Shown one piece after another: positions 30,601-37,098 of a DNA stretch of 62,443 nt. Position 1 is the first letter of the stretch. Every line of letters starts with the position of its first letter. The stretch comes from a virus: positions 1 to 62,443 of the IMG/VR virus record IMGVR_UViG_3300042890_000585. The stretch is one strand, 5' to 3'. The notes beneath the pieces were generated by a model that saw only the letters and a list, made by a program, of their open reading frames with translations, did not search any database and had not been told where the DNA came from. The position numbers and the translations under genes are program-made.

Positions 30601-32210
30601 ACGATTTGTATAAAAATTTGGTTGATGAATATGGTGGAGAAAAACAAGCGTCAGAATATTTAAATTCCATAGGCATCCCCGGTATCCGCTATTTAGACGG
30701 AACATCTCGCAATAAAGGTGAAGGCACATACAACTATGTCGTATTCGATGAGAATCTTATAAAGATTCTCGATAAGAACGATAAGCCAGTGCAAGACGAG
30801 TTGCCTAGAGCAACTGGCTTGCAGTTCATGCCAGCACGTCCAATCGGAAAAACTGAACCGCTTCCAGACTTTGAAACAACAATAATAAAAGGAATCACTC
30901 CAGCAAAAGGATTTAAATGGGATAAGGCAACAAATGTTGAGATTGATATTGGTGGTGGAAGAAAAATGTCATTCTCTTACGATCCTGAATACCTTGAAGT
31001 TCCAAAGTTCAAAGACTTAATAAAAGAACTAAAAGGACAACCAGTCATTCTTCTTGAAGCGGATCGTCAAAGGGCTACTGGTGGAGATATGGGTGGCCCA
31101 TTGCATCCATTCCTTAAATCAAACCAAGTCACAATTACTGGGCCAGATGGCAAGAAATACAAGGCAGTCTGGGCTAACATGACTTCTACCTTTGTATCTG
31201 GTGCTAAAAATAGGTTAGCATCTCATGGAGCGAAATACGCTTTGGTTCACTTGATGGATCCAATTGCTCATAAATCAAACAAGCGAACCGCAAGGACTCT
31301 TGATGGGATGATGCGAAAATCAAAATTGAGCCAAAGGGAAAAGGAAATCATTTCATTATCCATGCAAGCAGGAATTATTGCAGGAGAGAAATCAGCAATG
31401 AGTTCTGCTATAACCGCTTTAAAACGTCAAATGTCTTCTGCTAAAAAAGATCCAGAAAAGATTAGAATAATAAATGAAAAAATAAATAAAATTACAAAAG
31501 AAAGAGAAAATATTACTCCAAAAGGATTTTATGGTGAAATATTTAAAGCAGTTTCTAGTATTAAAAAGGCAATTAGTAATGTTAAAACTGGAAACTGGGC
31601 AGAAAACAGCATTGAAAAAGCAAATAAAAAATTAGAAAAATATGTTAATATAAAAGAATATAATGAATTATTAAAAAATAACAAATCATTGTATATTTCT
31701 GATAATATTGGTAATACATTCTCTGACAGGGGTTCAGCAATTGGAAGTATATTGTCATTTAAGTTTGGCAAATTTGATCCAAGTCTTGTTATGCGCGAAT
31801 CGTCAGATTTTAGGGAGGGTGAAAACCTTGATATTGTAACTGCAGTTGAACTTTCTCAAAATCCAGATATTTTTGCTTTGTATTTTGGAAAGGATCCAAA
31901 AGAAGAAGCGGCAATGTCTAAAGCGGAGCGTAAAGCAAGAGACGAAATGAGGGCTAATCCTGATTTTGTTGAGCATGAGGCATACGATTGGGTAATGCTT
32001 GGGCCAGAAAAAGGGAACAATTTCTTGGTTAAAAACCCAGTAAAACCAGAGCAAATATTCAAGAAATATAGAGAAACTCATGCTGGTGAAACAGTGGTCG
32101 ATGGTTCCGCTGAAACTGTTGCTGGAGCAATGCGAAAAAATGCTGGATTTATTTTGCGTGTTGACGAAGATACTCAAAAGGTATTAGCTTCAAAAAAGAA
32201 AAATAAATAA
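24675..32210 (+). CDS. Giant polyvalent-type protein: metalloprotease, ADP-ribosyltransferase-like and other modules
   Basis: 2511 aa. Order: acidic start; Pro/Val/Thr-rich linker (about 44-125); long helical region with hydrophobic Gly/Ala segments near 570-620 and 735-770; zinc protease motif HETGH at 995-999 with likely third ligand in EEILAEL (1088-1094); polyvalent-associated mixed domain (about 1230-1550); module 1565-1690; ART-like domain 1790-2032 with FHGTP (His1796), AYGWGLYF (Tyr1824) and YVVFDEN (Glu2026); C-terminal module 2055-2511. Four LxFMPA/INFLPA motifs at 1558, 1693, 1789 and 2049 mark module borders. Phage polyvalent proteins are thought to be delivered with DNA and to modify host targets. 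The largest gene in the window. Confidence 0.75.
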   Translation: MSDYNELLKTIDDALAQTDEAQEAKNPTQAILDEIDAALGEKPEAAPVPSVTPAPVPSVTPIPVESAVPAPVPSVTPQPEVAVTPAPVAAPQPSLTPSPVSQPVAELPKSTPSRLPEPTPPKESEVDYSLPSNQFLAMVKDVPDEKWGKDEVDFLNTLSGKDLSEIKKQRPDVIFDDILNQKIFDYQRETTPYKIPETKEDFYNLTKASATFLGKDLGVMASELVGDVLVGGAKAVKQGVPFLLGQTSDYAKGLEAEQLLSPEKQQEAQAWRKRAWEISNTPLKGGEQPNPDSYTDAKYLEKIKEGLTKEQIQALDQKYEQKRMEAKQVPFETLAPLADLPPSLAFLGTKLATGGFQTWDSISEQVGLLTKEQAYERWKTRELLDSVKAKMTYEEPRAWARAMDVYKPIYAPTFSYFASLSTPSVEEMMIMDPKLTKEEAESKRKATIEANVLDSIEETKKSIPETDPELQAFGDVAIPGGFGLDTFGYALNVVNAAKKLTPIARLKLKKLRYTDDEINALESKAQRVLKEKQLKELESKKTAGLVERAAGATAKGIEATGEYLERSPKFQAIARYTPYVAGAALGYEINPENPLQSLVVGGVTTKLGLKAAKFGAKTLLEAPKVIKEISAARRISAGGEMGPLATLESIAKQQDEVKNLTAKLKTLSEGTEEYIDTKKLLDDAKDKAKGIKEAGGEVVDYEGIGKVSDTTKKILRFASDDMISNIGEYAKMGIEPTILGLSMGMIDSSDEEELKGMIGSGLVFSLGGRAMQQGFHKFLGEDPVIAARKSRQTSMDALKAYRDSSPETQGEIDRLTDWTNVLQRQENKIGQAQSDLQGLQAEGASPDKIKKAEKVLSAEQKSLSLLKTANVQTRNEFGKNFLQQLARNNMLINGSLKAGQNNVGFHILSTQQIFDHFRKKPEYRDVSDEDLMMSATQQGFYSGTGGNEYRPGMQVSDAAKGLVFDTSKPSIVVNSDALQNRMMIFGETPTEALNHETGHHFARIPEIQNAMGDARKVLFTNEIKDASGAVKEISNGLYSEKQLNEMFVKDYLKNRPKDQVAEIAQSLGVWDYNTNSLNAKDVGSYMQEEILAELFSNTLSRNLGKNLDSKQLHLLDVARLKMKNNLLKNAVTKVLGLGASSDVVSELTNAKLPPEAQSAARNAVRLIQSMNGDFSTMASMPQAAPISRAEIKKSKIAAERYGMDSGLFATKVVAQVFDADGNPVGAAVDVNDPSVYEGSWRISKDGEERLSGYGQIPVQLRQLQVPEGGTLSIAKQVATEVDGVTPRLLNPKDLKKLQQDRASLFKQAIDTPDYGTPGRFEAVSEGSQTYRGSFTPMQIKAIQDLPEGIVPLKIKKYLLDLNEAIVKKDGTRFYVDYAAVMDDKGNYKAFSPKIYDVVPIGLHLSKDGNFLVTTISAGRMMEKLNLWSDRMPNRLNPWGGSKEAFWADFSKKYLDNWTKGIEGSGYDKQGQPIGTNQLDADVQAAEVKKSILNDFLNLFTNETQALNLDRTTIPKRKGDPKNKSLDRTIMSMRIDHMAELLDADHLPKLPIDYEKAKLNFMPAETERAKFLSAELEKMYEEGGTDKRIANYESELEGIYQKLESDQESASTEGEENITESEMNPQDVVFDAINNYKTGKVDNQEQTLAEHIRNVFDSEGKFNISPSVTDAEIESAANDIYNQKATQRQKISGLQFMPAEQPTKYEPISARIRPLEGISAPAKVVGAKGLSLGEIEPPVRGNAMLPDMELKPDSSEKGIQSSDITTSAKPAPDAVIKPFSNALVSSVGLINFLPAFHGTPFDVDKFKLANIGTGEGAQAYGWGLYFAQARKVAQDYKDKLTDWNSPGTYEWKGMSLRSDDYKNPIRHAISLVYHQGINQAKQIGKTLQKDSEKGEPYTVEQGGLEYSKKFNDALSQVKSKKEIKFEQGNLYKVDLDVKDEDLLDWDKPLSEQSDKIRENVLNESKLLGDLNREWNGNDLYKNLVDEYGGEKQASEYLNSIGIPGIRYLDGTSRNKGEGTYNYVVFDENLIKILDKNDKPVQDELPRATGLQFMPARPIGKTEPLPDFETTIIKGITPAKGFKWDKATNVEIDIGGGRKMSFSYDPEYLEVPKFKDLIKELKGQPVILLEADRQRATGGDMGGPLHPFLKSNQVTITGPDGKKYKAVWANMTSTFVSGAKNRLASHGAKYALVHLMDPIAHKSNKRTARTLDGMMRKSKLSQREKEIISLSMQAGIIAGEKSAMSSAITALKRQMSSAKKDPEKIRIINEKINKITKERENITPKGFYGEIFKAVSSIKKAISNVKTGNWAENSIEKANKKLEKYVNIKEYNELLKNNKSLYISDNIGNTFSDRGSAIGSILSFKFGKFDPSLVMRESSDFREGENLDIVTAVELSQNPDIFALYFGKDPKEEAAMSKAERKARDEMRANPDFVEHEAYDWVMLGPEKGNNFLVKNPVKPEQIFKKYRETHAGETVVDGSAETVAGAMRKNAGFILRVDEDTQKVLASKKKNK

Positions 32211-32213
32211 ATA

Positions 32214-32432
32214 ATGAGCGAGAATTACTCTATACTTGTAAAAGATGCTGACAAAAACACGTCTGATATAAATGACTACAAAAAAATTGGATTTAAAGAA
32301 TACCAACTTCCAGACAATATGGTTCTGATGGTTGCTGAAGATGCTCCAGAAGACATAAAAAATGCTGCGCTTGATGCTGGGAACGGAGACTACGATGCGC
32401 TCCAAACAGCACTTGGAACCGAAGAAGAATAA
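32214..32432 (+). CDS. Small acidic protein, 72 aa
   Basis: ATG three bases after the giant protein. Contains YKKIGFKEYQLPDNMVLMVAED then an Ala/Asp-rich acidic end. No recognisable domain; could be a cofactor or assembly partner of the giant protein because of immediate proximity. Confidence 0.55.
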   Translation: MSENYSILVKDADKNTSDINDYKKIGFKEYQLPDNMVLMVAEDAPEDIKNAALDAGNGDYDALQTALGTEEE

Positions 32433-32435
32433 CCT

Positions 32436-32570
32436 ATGCCACTACGAAAATGTGCATCCCAGAATTGCTTTGAACGCAATCTCAAAACTGAAATGAAAAC
32501 AAAACCGCAGAAGCAAGCACTCGCTATTGCCTATGCCGTACAAAAGAAAGCTAAGGCTAAAAAGAAATAG
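32436..32570 (+). CDS. Tiny basic protein, 44 aa
   Basis: Starts at ATG 32436, three bases after the previous stop. Two Cys near the start (KCASQNC), then a KPQKQALAIAYAV stretch and a Lys-rich end (KKAKAKKK). Phages often encode small proteins with the phrase GKPQKQAxAIA; function unknown. Strong positive charge suggests nucleic-acid contact. Confidence 0.6.
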   Translation: MPLRKCASQNCFERNLKTEMKTKPQKQALAIAYAVQKKAKAKKK

Positions 32571-32589
32571 CCTTTACAAATTAATAAAT

Positions 32590-32772
32590 ATGAAAAATAC
32601 AAAACCCGTTAAGGGAATCGGACGCAACCAGTGCGGAATTGAAGAACACGATGATCCGTGGGTTCGCAGACTTTCCATTGTGGTAGATCAAGCCTGTGCC
32701 TTCTTCTGGACACGCACTCCAGAGAGACGTAAAATTCAACGCGAGTTCCTCGCTAAATTACATGGCTTCTAA
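32590..32772 (+). CDS. Small protein, 60 aa, unknown
   Basis: ATG 32590 chosen over an upstream in-frame ATG at 32527 that lies inside the preceding basic gene. Contains VVDQACAFFWTRTPERRKIQREF, a mixed hydrophobic/basic helix. Overlaps the next gene by 11 bases. Confidence 0.55.
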   Translation: MKNTKPVKGIGRNQCGIEEHDDPWVRRLSIVVDQACAFFWTRTPERRKIQREFLAKLHGF

Positions 32773-33007
32773 AAAGAACAACCACCCTGCATTCCCTGTG
32801 CCTCATTTCGGTGGAGATGCAAAGACATCCGCAGTCAAGCCAAACTCTGGAATGGGAATCCGAGACTACTTTGCAGGGGCAGCACTGCGGGGCTATAGGG
32901 CAAGCGAAGAATTCTCTGGTGAGTTGCCAGAGATTGTTGCAGAGTTGTCCTTCGTGGACGCAGACGCAATGCTCATCGAGCGAGAGAAACAATCATTCAA
33001 CCAATAA
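32762..33007 (+). CDS. Small phage protein with GMGIRDYFAGAAL motif, 81 aa
   Basis: ATG 32762 inside the end of the previous gene. After a basic start (MASKKNNHPAFPVP) it carries SGMGIRDYFAGAALRGY, a phrase met in many phage proteins of unknown role, and an acidic helical end. Likely expressed, function not known. Confidence 0.6.
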   Translation: MASKKNNHPAFPVPHFGGDAKTSAVKPNSGMGIRDYFAGAALRGYRASEEFSGELPEIVAELSFVDADAMLIEREKQSFNQ

Positions 33008-33012
33008 ATATT

Positions 33013-33255
33013 ATGTCAGATACAAACACACCAAAACAAGCAGGAGAAGAAGAGACGCAACAAGCAATTGATGCCGTACTCTCACAAATCGACCTAACCA
33101 AAATCACCCAGCACGATGTCTATCATGACATCATGCGGACGCTCCAAGAGACGAGTTTCAAGTTCGTCCTCGCAGCAAAATTGATGGAGCATATTTTCGT
33201 TCGTGACGGAGTTTTCAAAACGAAGGAGCAAGAAGATGAGTCAGGGCAAAATTGA
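33013..33255 (+). CDS. Small helical protein, 80 aa
   Basis: Acidic N-terminus, then an amphipathic helix (FKFVLAAKLMEHIFV) and charged end. Leader AATATT just before ATG. No recognised family. Overlaps the next gene by 20 bases. Confidence 0.5.
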   Translation: MSDTNTPKQAGEEETQQAIDAVLSQIDLTKITQHDVYHDIMRTLQETSFKFVLAAKLMEHIFVRDGVFKTKEQEDESGQN

Positions 33256-33406
33256 CAACAATGAGTGGCATCGAAATGGCAAGGGAGATAAGCCCAGAAC
33301 CAAAACTTGGGAACGAAAGTACCAAGACAACTACGATGATATCGACTGGTCTTCCATCCAACGAAAATCCAAAAAGAGAGATGACGATGAAGATGACAAT
33401 TCCTGA
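33236..33406 (+). CDS. Small charged protein, 56 aa
   Basis: Starts at ATG 33236 within the tail of the previous gene, preceded by AAGGAGCAAGAAG. Basic centre (KGDKPRTKTWERKY) and acidic end (RDDDEDDNS). Overlaps the next gene. Low-complexity charge pattern; function unknown. Confidence 0.45.
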   Translation: MSQGKIDNNEWHRNGKGDKPRTKTWERKYQDNYDDIDWSSIQRKSKKRDDDEDDNS

Positions 33407-33539
33407 TTCAGTACGGCAGTTTCTGTCCGAGATTGGACGCAAGGGTGGGTGCGTTTCGTCCGATAAAAAAGTTGAGGCAGCAAGGGCTAATGGCGCAAAA
33501 GGTGGCAGACCTAGAAAGATGGAAGTCTGCACAGCTTGA
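33381..33539 (+). CDS. Small basic protein, 52 aa, AT-hook-like end
   Basis: ATG 33381 is preceded by AGAGAG; ATG 33387 is an alternative. Contains FLSEIGRKGGCVSS and ARANGAKGGRPRK, a Gly/Lys/Arg pattern common in tiny phage proteins and resembling an AT-hook-like DNA-binding tail (GRPRK). Last gene before the early promoter region. Confidence 0.55.
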   Translation: MTMKMTIPDSVRQFLSEIGRKGGCVSSDKKVEAARANGAKGGRPRKMEVCTA

Positions 33540-33615
33540 TTCTATCGGCATCTGCGGGTGTCAACAGAATTAAGTAACTATTTTTATCCTAGTGAAAAAT
33601 AAATGAAAATAATTA

Positions 33616-33643
33616 TTGCATAACCCAAGCGGCTTGGTATCTT
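33616..33643 (+). promoter_or_regulatory. Early promoter candidate with palindromic operator in the spacer
   Basis: TTGCAT (33616-33621), 16-bp spacer, TATCTT (33638-33643). The spacer contains the perfect inverted repeat CCAAGC-G-GCTTGG at 33625-33637. It lies in the 158-bp gap between the last late gene and the first early gene. A 13-bp palindrome between the two promoter elements is a classic place for a repressor or MerR-type activator to bind. Confidence 0.45.
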
Positions 33644-33697
33644 GTTTGTAGTTGAAGGCGCAACGCCAGCAACGAAACCAAAAACCAAATCAATCAA

Positions 33698-33901
33698 ATG
33701 ACAACTCTTAGTAACAAAACCATCCTAGCAATCTCTAAATACGGAAAAGAATTCTGCATTTTTGCAGCACAAGAAAACAATGCAGGAGAAGGAGCAAATA
33801 CCATTAGCTGGAGTTTTCCTCATGAGTTGCGGAATTTGCGTGGAAAAACTCAATGTGCAGATGCTGCAATAAATGCAGGACGCGAAATTTTAAATAACTA
33901 A
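33698..33901 (+). CDS. First early gene, 67 aa, unknown
   Basis: No Shine-Dalgarno sequence; leader is CAATCAA directly before ATG, as in several early genes. Compact alpha/beta sequence (TILAISKYGKEFCIFAAQEN) without a known motif. Position right behind the early promoter suggests a host-takeover or regulatory protein (inference). Confidence 0.55.
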   Translation: MTTLSNKTILAISKYGKEFCIFAAQENNAGEGANTISWSFPHELRNLRGKTQCADAAINAGREILNN

Positions 33902-33910
33902 AACCAAAAC

Positions 33911-33933
33911 GGAGCGGGTTCCACCCCCGCTCC
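33911..33933 (+). promoter_or_regulatory. T-arm-like intercistronic hairpin, copy 1
   Basis: GGAGCGGG, loop TTCCACC, CCCGCTCC: eight perfect pairs and a 7-nt loop, nine bases after a stop and 16 before ATG 33950. Flanks AAACCCAACCAATCAA are shared with copy 2. Confidence 0.85.
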
Positions 33934-33949
33934 AAACCCAACCAATCAA

Positions 33950-34174
33950 ATGAAAGCCACTACAAAAAACTACGGCCCCTTCCAAGTTCAAGCAAAATCC
34001 ATTAAGGCAAAACTTAAAAACGGATTCGCTCTCTTAACTTGCAAACGCCAATCTGGAACTACTCTGTTTGGAAAAAAATACAGCATGAAATCGCAATGGT
34101 GGATCAAATTTGAAAACAACCCTTGCGCAATGGGGCCTTGGTCTTCGGAAGCAATTCGCTCTTATTTTGTCTAA
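33950..34174 (+). CDS. Small basic early protein, 74 aa
   Basis: Follows T-arm-like hairpin copy 1 and an SD-less CAATCAA leader. Basic protein (about 15 Lys/Arg) with several Trp/Tyr/Phe residues (SQWWIKFENN). Possible nucleic-acid-binding protein; no family recognised. Confidence 0.55.
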   Translation: MKATTKNYGPFQVQAKSIKAKLKNGFALLTCKRQSGTTLFGKKYSMKSQWWIKFENNPCAMGPWSSEAIRSYFV

Positions 34175-34181
34175 CCCAAAC

Positions 34182-34204
34182 GGAGCGGGTTCAATCCCCG
34201 CTCC
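34182..34204 (+). promoter_or_regulatory. T-arm-like intercistronic hairpin, copy 2
   Basis: GGAGCGGG, loop TTCAATC, CCCGCTCC. Stem identical to copies 1 and 3; loop matches the tRNA T-loop pattern TTCRANY. It lies seven bases after a stop and 16 before ATG 34221. Confidence 0.85.
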
Positions 34205-34220
34205 AAACCCAACCAATCAA

Positions 34221-34388
34221 ATGAAACTATTCAAATCTTCTGAGCATTACAAAAACGCTTCGCACACAAAATTGGTGCAAGCATTGCAAGCAGTGGTGGA
34301 CGCATACGGCCATAAAGATTCGTTGCTGATAGACCAGTGCAAAGACGCTTTAAAATCCGCTGGAATCTTTCCAAAAAAACATTGTTGA
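34221..34388 (+). CDS. Small early protein, 55 aa
   Basis: ATG 34221 directly after the CAATCAA leader of hairpin copy 2. Mostly helical (HTKLVQALQAVVDAYG), ends in a basic CKDAL...KKHC tail. Not recognised. Confidence 0.5.
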   Translation: MKLFKSSEHYKNASHTKLVQALQAVVDAYGHKDSLLIDQCKDALKSAGIFPKKHC

Positions 34389-34414
34389 CATTCCCAAGCA
34401 GATTGGATTATTCT
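34385..34414 (+). promoter_or_regulatory. Candidate promoter at the end of the 55-aa gene
   Basis: TTGACA at 34385-34390, 18-bp spacer, TATTCT at 34409-34414, only nine bases before ATG 34424, so a transcript would be nearly leaderless. The -35 element overlaps the stop codon of the preceding gene. Confidence 0.3.
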
Positions 34415-34423
34415 TCAGATCTT

Positions 34424-34642
34424 ATGAACATCACAGACCTCATCAACCACCTCGCAGAAAAAGCCGCGCAAAGAAACTGGATTCCCGCTTGCGGTGGAAC
34501 CGAGCAACCCTTCACATCACGCAGCGGACGCAGACTCCTCTACTGCTGGCAGCAGTCCACGGGCAAACACGCTTACCTCGATTGCGGCAGTGATCTCATC
34601 CTGTCTGACGAGGAAGCACGGAACGCACTTGCTCTTTTCTAA
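34424..34642 (+). CDS. Small early protein, 72 aa
   Basis: ATG 34424. Contains ACGGTEQPFTSRSGRRLLYCW and a Cys later (LDCGSD); Cys/Trp/Arg content hints at a small metal- or DNA-binding protein, not proven. The upstream in-frame start at 34337 is rejected because it overlaps the previous gene. Confidence 0.5.
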   Translation: MNITDLINHLAEKAAQRNWIPACGGTEQPFTSRSGRRLLYCWQQSTGKHAYLDCGSDLILSDEEARNALALF

Positions 34643-34643
34643 T

Positions 34644-34775
34644 ATGAGCTTCATCGAAACATTCACGTCAACTCCACTGCTTGTGACGCTCCAGCATACG
34701 CTGGATGCGTTCACGGCAATCGCTCCAGCAATCGCTATCCTTGGAGTAACATTCATACTTACAAAAAACCAATGA
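34644..34775 (+). CDS. Single-span membrane microprotein, 43 aa
   Basis: MSFIETFTSTPLLV followed by a hydrophobic Ala/Ile/Leu segment (about residues 23-39) and a short polar tail (TKNQ). The stop overlaps the next ATG (ATGA). Too far from the lysis cassette to be its holin by position; an early membrane protein, for example in superinfection exclusion, is possible but unproven. Confidence 0.5.
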   Translation: MSFIETFTSTPLLVTLQHTLDAFTAIAPAIAILGVTFILTKNQ

Positions 34776-34939
34776 CAACATCATTCGCAGTTTCATACTT
34801 CGTATTGTCCTTCGCGTCCTGCTTCGCTTGCTACCGATTGGGACAACAAAATATCCTACATCGTTTCAAGCAGTATTGCGACAAGCGCAAACGGGACGAG
34901 ACAACTTGCAGTAAATTTGAAGATTTCATCAATCAGTAA
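34772..34939 (+). CDS. Small membrane-anchored protein, 55 aa
   Basis: ATG 34772 overlaps the previous stop. Hydrophobic, aromatic and Cys-rich N-terminus (FAVSYFVLSFASCFACY) and a basic, helical cytoplasmic-type tail (HRFKQYCDKRKRDE). The two coupled membrane microproteins probably act together. Function unknown. Confidence 0.5.
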   Translation: MTTSFAVSYFVLSFASCFACYRLGQQNILHRFKQYCDKRKRDETTCSKFEDFINQ

Positions 34940-34963
34940 AACCAACCAAAACCAGTAAAACAA

Positions 34964-35593
34964 ATGAAAAACATAGCATCAGCACTAGTCAAAGCTCAGA
35001 AGGCATTCGGCCCAGCACTCAAAACATCAACCAATCCTCACTTCCGCTCGCGATACGCAGATCTGTCTGCTTGCGTCGAAGCTGTCATGGGTGGATTGAA
35101 TGACAATGGAATCGCATTGGTTCAACAGACTCACGAATGTGAATCTGGTGTTCTTGTCGAAACTCTATTCATCCATGAATCGGGTGAGACATTCTCAGCA
35201 GGAAAACTGCACGTTCCAGCCAGCAAGAATGACGCAATGGGGTACGGGTCTGCATTGACGTATGCAAGACGTTACTCACTTATGGCAGCGTGTGGCATTG
35301 CACCTGAAGATGACGATGGTCAAGCCGCATCTCGCGTTGTTCCGCAAGCTAGGACATTGCCACCAAAAGTCCTAGCACCTGCAACACCTAAAGAGGATCC
35401 AAACTGGTTCACAAAAGTGGAGGCAGTAATAGCAACCAAAGCTGAATCGGCTACAGCATATCTGATCAGCAAAGGTGAGATCAAAACTGGTCAGTTGTGG
35501 AACGACCTTCCCGCTGGCAAGTATCGTGACAACCTTATCGTATCACCAGAGAAGTTTCTTGCAGCAGTAGCCAAATGGGAGGCATCGAAATGA
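34964..35593 (+). CDS. erf: ERF-family single-strand annealing protein
   Basis: 209 aa. N-terminal ERF core: NIASALVKAQKAFGPALK, NPHFRSRYADLSACVEAV, LNDNGIALVQQTHE and DAMGYGSALTYARRYSLMAACGI followed by EDDDG, all hallmarks of Erf-type recombinases. The C-terminal part (after about residue 125) is variable. Such proteins anneal single strands during phage recombination and genome circularisation. SD-less AAACAA leader. The stop overlaps the nuclease gene ATG, a usual partner. Confidence 0.88.
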   Translation: MKNIASALVKAQKAFGPALKTSTNPHFRSRYADLSACVEAVMGGLNDNGIALVQQTHECESGVLVETLFIHESGETFSAGKLHVPASKNDAMGYGSALTYARRYSLMAACGIAPEDDDGQAASRVVPQARTLPPKVLAPATPKEDPNWFTKVEAVIATKAESATAYLISKGEIKTGQLWNDLPAGKYRDNLIVSPEKFLAAVAKWEASK

Positions 35594-36633
35594 TCCGTCA
35601 TTCACTACTTCCTAAGCTGGCTGAGTGCGCCTGTTTCGAGTCAGCGGGGGGTAGCTCCCCTGCTGCATCTCGCGGGACTAAAATGGACGAGGCATTCCGT
35701 GAAATGTTCATGGGAAACAATAAGCCTCTCTTGAACCTAAATTCCAAAGATGCTGATGCAGTCATGTGGGCAGTGGAGATGACAAAGACTATCGCTGGTG
35801 ACCATGAGGTGGTAACAGATGAGGATAGCTTGAAAGTCAAGACACCGGGGATCGATCACACTGGAACCGAGGATTGCCGCATTCCTGCTATCCACACTAG
35901 CCTAGATTTGAAATCAGGAATCCTACGTTCGTATCTTGAGCAGCAATGTGCCTATGCCTACGGAAACATGGCAGCAAGCTACGATTTCGAGACTGGCGAA
36001 TACGCTATTCGCGAATGGACTACGCACCTGCTGTTCTGTGATCAAGAACGGGTGGTCACGCACTCTTGGACAATTGACGATGCAAGGGCAGTTGTGGAGG
36101 GTGTTCTTGCGGCATACAACGATCCAGACAAAACACCGACAGCTTGCGATTATTGCAAGTGGTGCAAAAAGGCATCAACGTGCGAGCAAATCACTAGTCC
36201 AGTTGCCAACACACTAGCAGTTGTGGAAAGCGACCTACAGACCAACCTAGCGCAAATGCAGGAGCATCTCGCAGGTGATATTGAGCGACTCTCCACGTTT
36301 GTAAAACAGAGCAGTATTTTCAACAATTACCTCGTCGATTGGGCAAAGGATCTGCTCAAAGAAAAGCTACAGGCAGGTGAGAAAGTCTATGGATGGAAAC
36401 TGCAACGCCAAAAGGGACGTGAGACATATCCCGAAGAAGTCATCGAGCATATCGGTAACTTAACCGAAATGTCATTATCCGACAGCATTAAGCTATTCGG
36501 AGGTAGCATCTCTGCTACAAAACTTCAGAAATACTGCGATTCGGTAGGATACGATCTCACCCAAATCCAGCCAGATGTTGCCGAGGAGATTATGAAGCTA
36601 GTCGAAGACAAACCAAAGAAAGTTAAAGCATGA
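35590..36633 (+). CDS. PD-(D/E)XK exonuclease with C-terminal cysteine cluster
   Basis: 347 aa from ATG 35590 (ATGA overlap with erf). Nuclease core: KLAECACFES and RGTKMDEAF near the N-terminus, catalytic DLK at 106-108, and a Q-xxx-Y-type motif (LEQQCAYAYG) about ten residues later, typical of RecB-like nucleases. Four cysteines CDYCKWCKKASTC (186-198) resemble Cas4/AddB-type iron-sulphur ligands, though their spacing differs from the classic layout. Likely resects ends to feed the ERF protein. Family related to phage DUF2800-type nucleases (by recollection). Confidence 0.75.
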   Translation: MIRHSLLPKLAECACFESAGGSSPAASRGTKMDEAFREMFMGNNKPLLNLNSKDADAVMWAVEMTKTIAGDHEVVTDEDSLKVKTPGIDHTGTEDCRIPAIHTSLDLKSGILRSYLEQQCAYAYGNMAASYDFETGEYAIREWTTHLLFCDQERVVTHSWTIDDARAVVEGVLAAYNDPDKTPTACDYCKWCKKASTCEQITSPVANTLAVVESDLQTNLAQMQEHLAGDIERLSTFVKQSSIFNNYLVDWAKDLLKEKLQAGEKVYGWKLQRQKGRETYPEEVIEHIGNLTEMSLSDSIKLFGGSISATKLQKYCDSVGYDLTQIQPDVAEEIMKLVEDKPKKVKA

Positions 36634-36980
36634 AAGAACTAAACTTCGATAAACTAACAGGTAATGGATGGAAGCAATTCAAAGACTTCCTTGGTCAGTC
36701 CGATATCTCATTTTACAAAACCTTCGCTGGTCATGAAGAATGCCGCTGCAATGAGGGCAAGAAGAAGCAGGTCGAAGTTTACGTCTACGACCATCGAAAG
36801 TATAGCGCAGTTGCTGGAGTTGGCTATGAGGTTAAATGCACTGGTGAACTTCCAGATGGTACATGGGTTGAACTAAAGTCACATGGGTTAAATCAAGATG
36901 ATGTTGACCACAAAGCACAGGAACTTTTGGAGGTTTGGGATTGGTCAGTAAAAAACAATTTGACGAAATCCAAAAGCTAG
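36630..36980 (+). CDS. Early protein, 116 aa, unknown
   Basis: Coupled to the nuclease gene by ATGA overlap. Alternating beta/alpha character (KKKQVEVYVYDHRKYSAVAGVGYEV split at Y), several aromatic residues, two Cys (CRC). The phrase ELPDGTWVELKSHGL suggests a small beta barrel. Could assist the recombination pair; not recognised. Confidence 0.55.
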   Translation: MKELNFDKLTGNGWKQFKDFLGQSDISFYKTFAGHEECRCNEGKKKQVEVYVYDHRKYSAVAGVGYEVKCTGELPDGTWVELKSHGLNQDDVDHKAQELLEVWDWSVKNNLTKSKS

Positions 36981-36992
36981 ATAGTTTGCGTT

Positions 36993-37098
36993 AGTCTCTT
37001 GTGAGACTCGATGTTTAAGACCATCGATAAAAACCAATGAATTTACCCTTCCTACTGCCGTTGTCGCTCGATAGACGGAGTCTTACTTTAGGAAGGGT
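36993..37098 (+). ncRNA. Three tandem hairpins in a 133-nt non-coding gap
   Basis: Hairpin 1: AGTCTC-TTGT-GAGACT (36993-37008). Hairpin 2: TCGATG, 8-nt loop, CATCGA (37008-37027). Hairpin 3: ACCCTTCCTA and TAGGAAGGGT (37045-37054, 37089-37098) enclosing a small inner stem, then TTTTCTTTAT. The last could be a terminator; the three together could be a structured RNA or leader of the replication gene at 37114. Confidence 0.4.
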
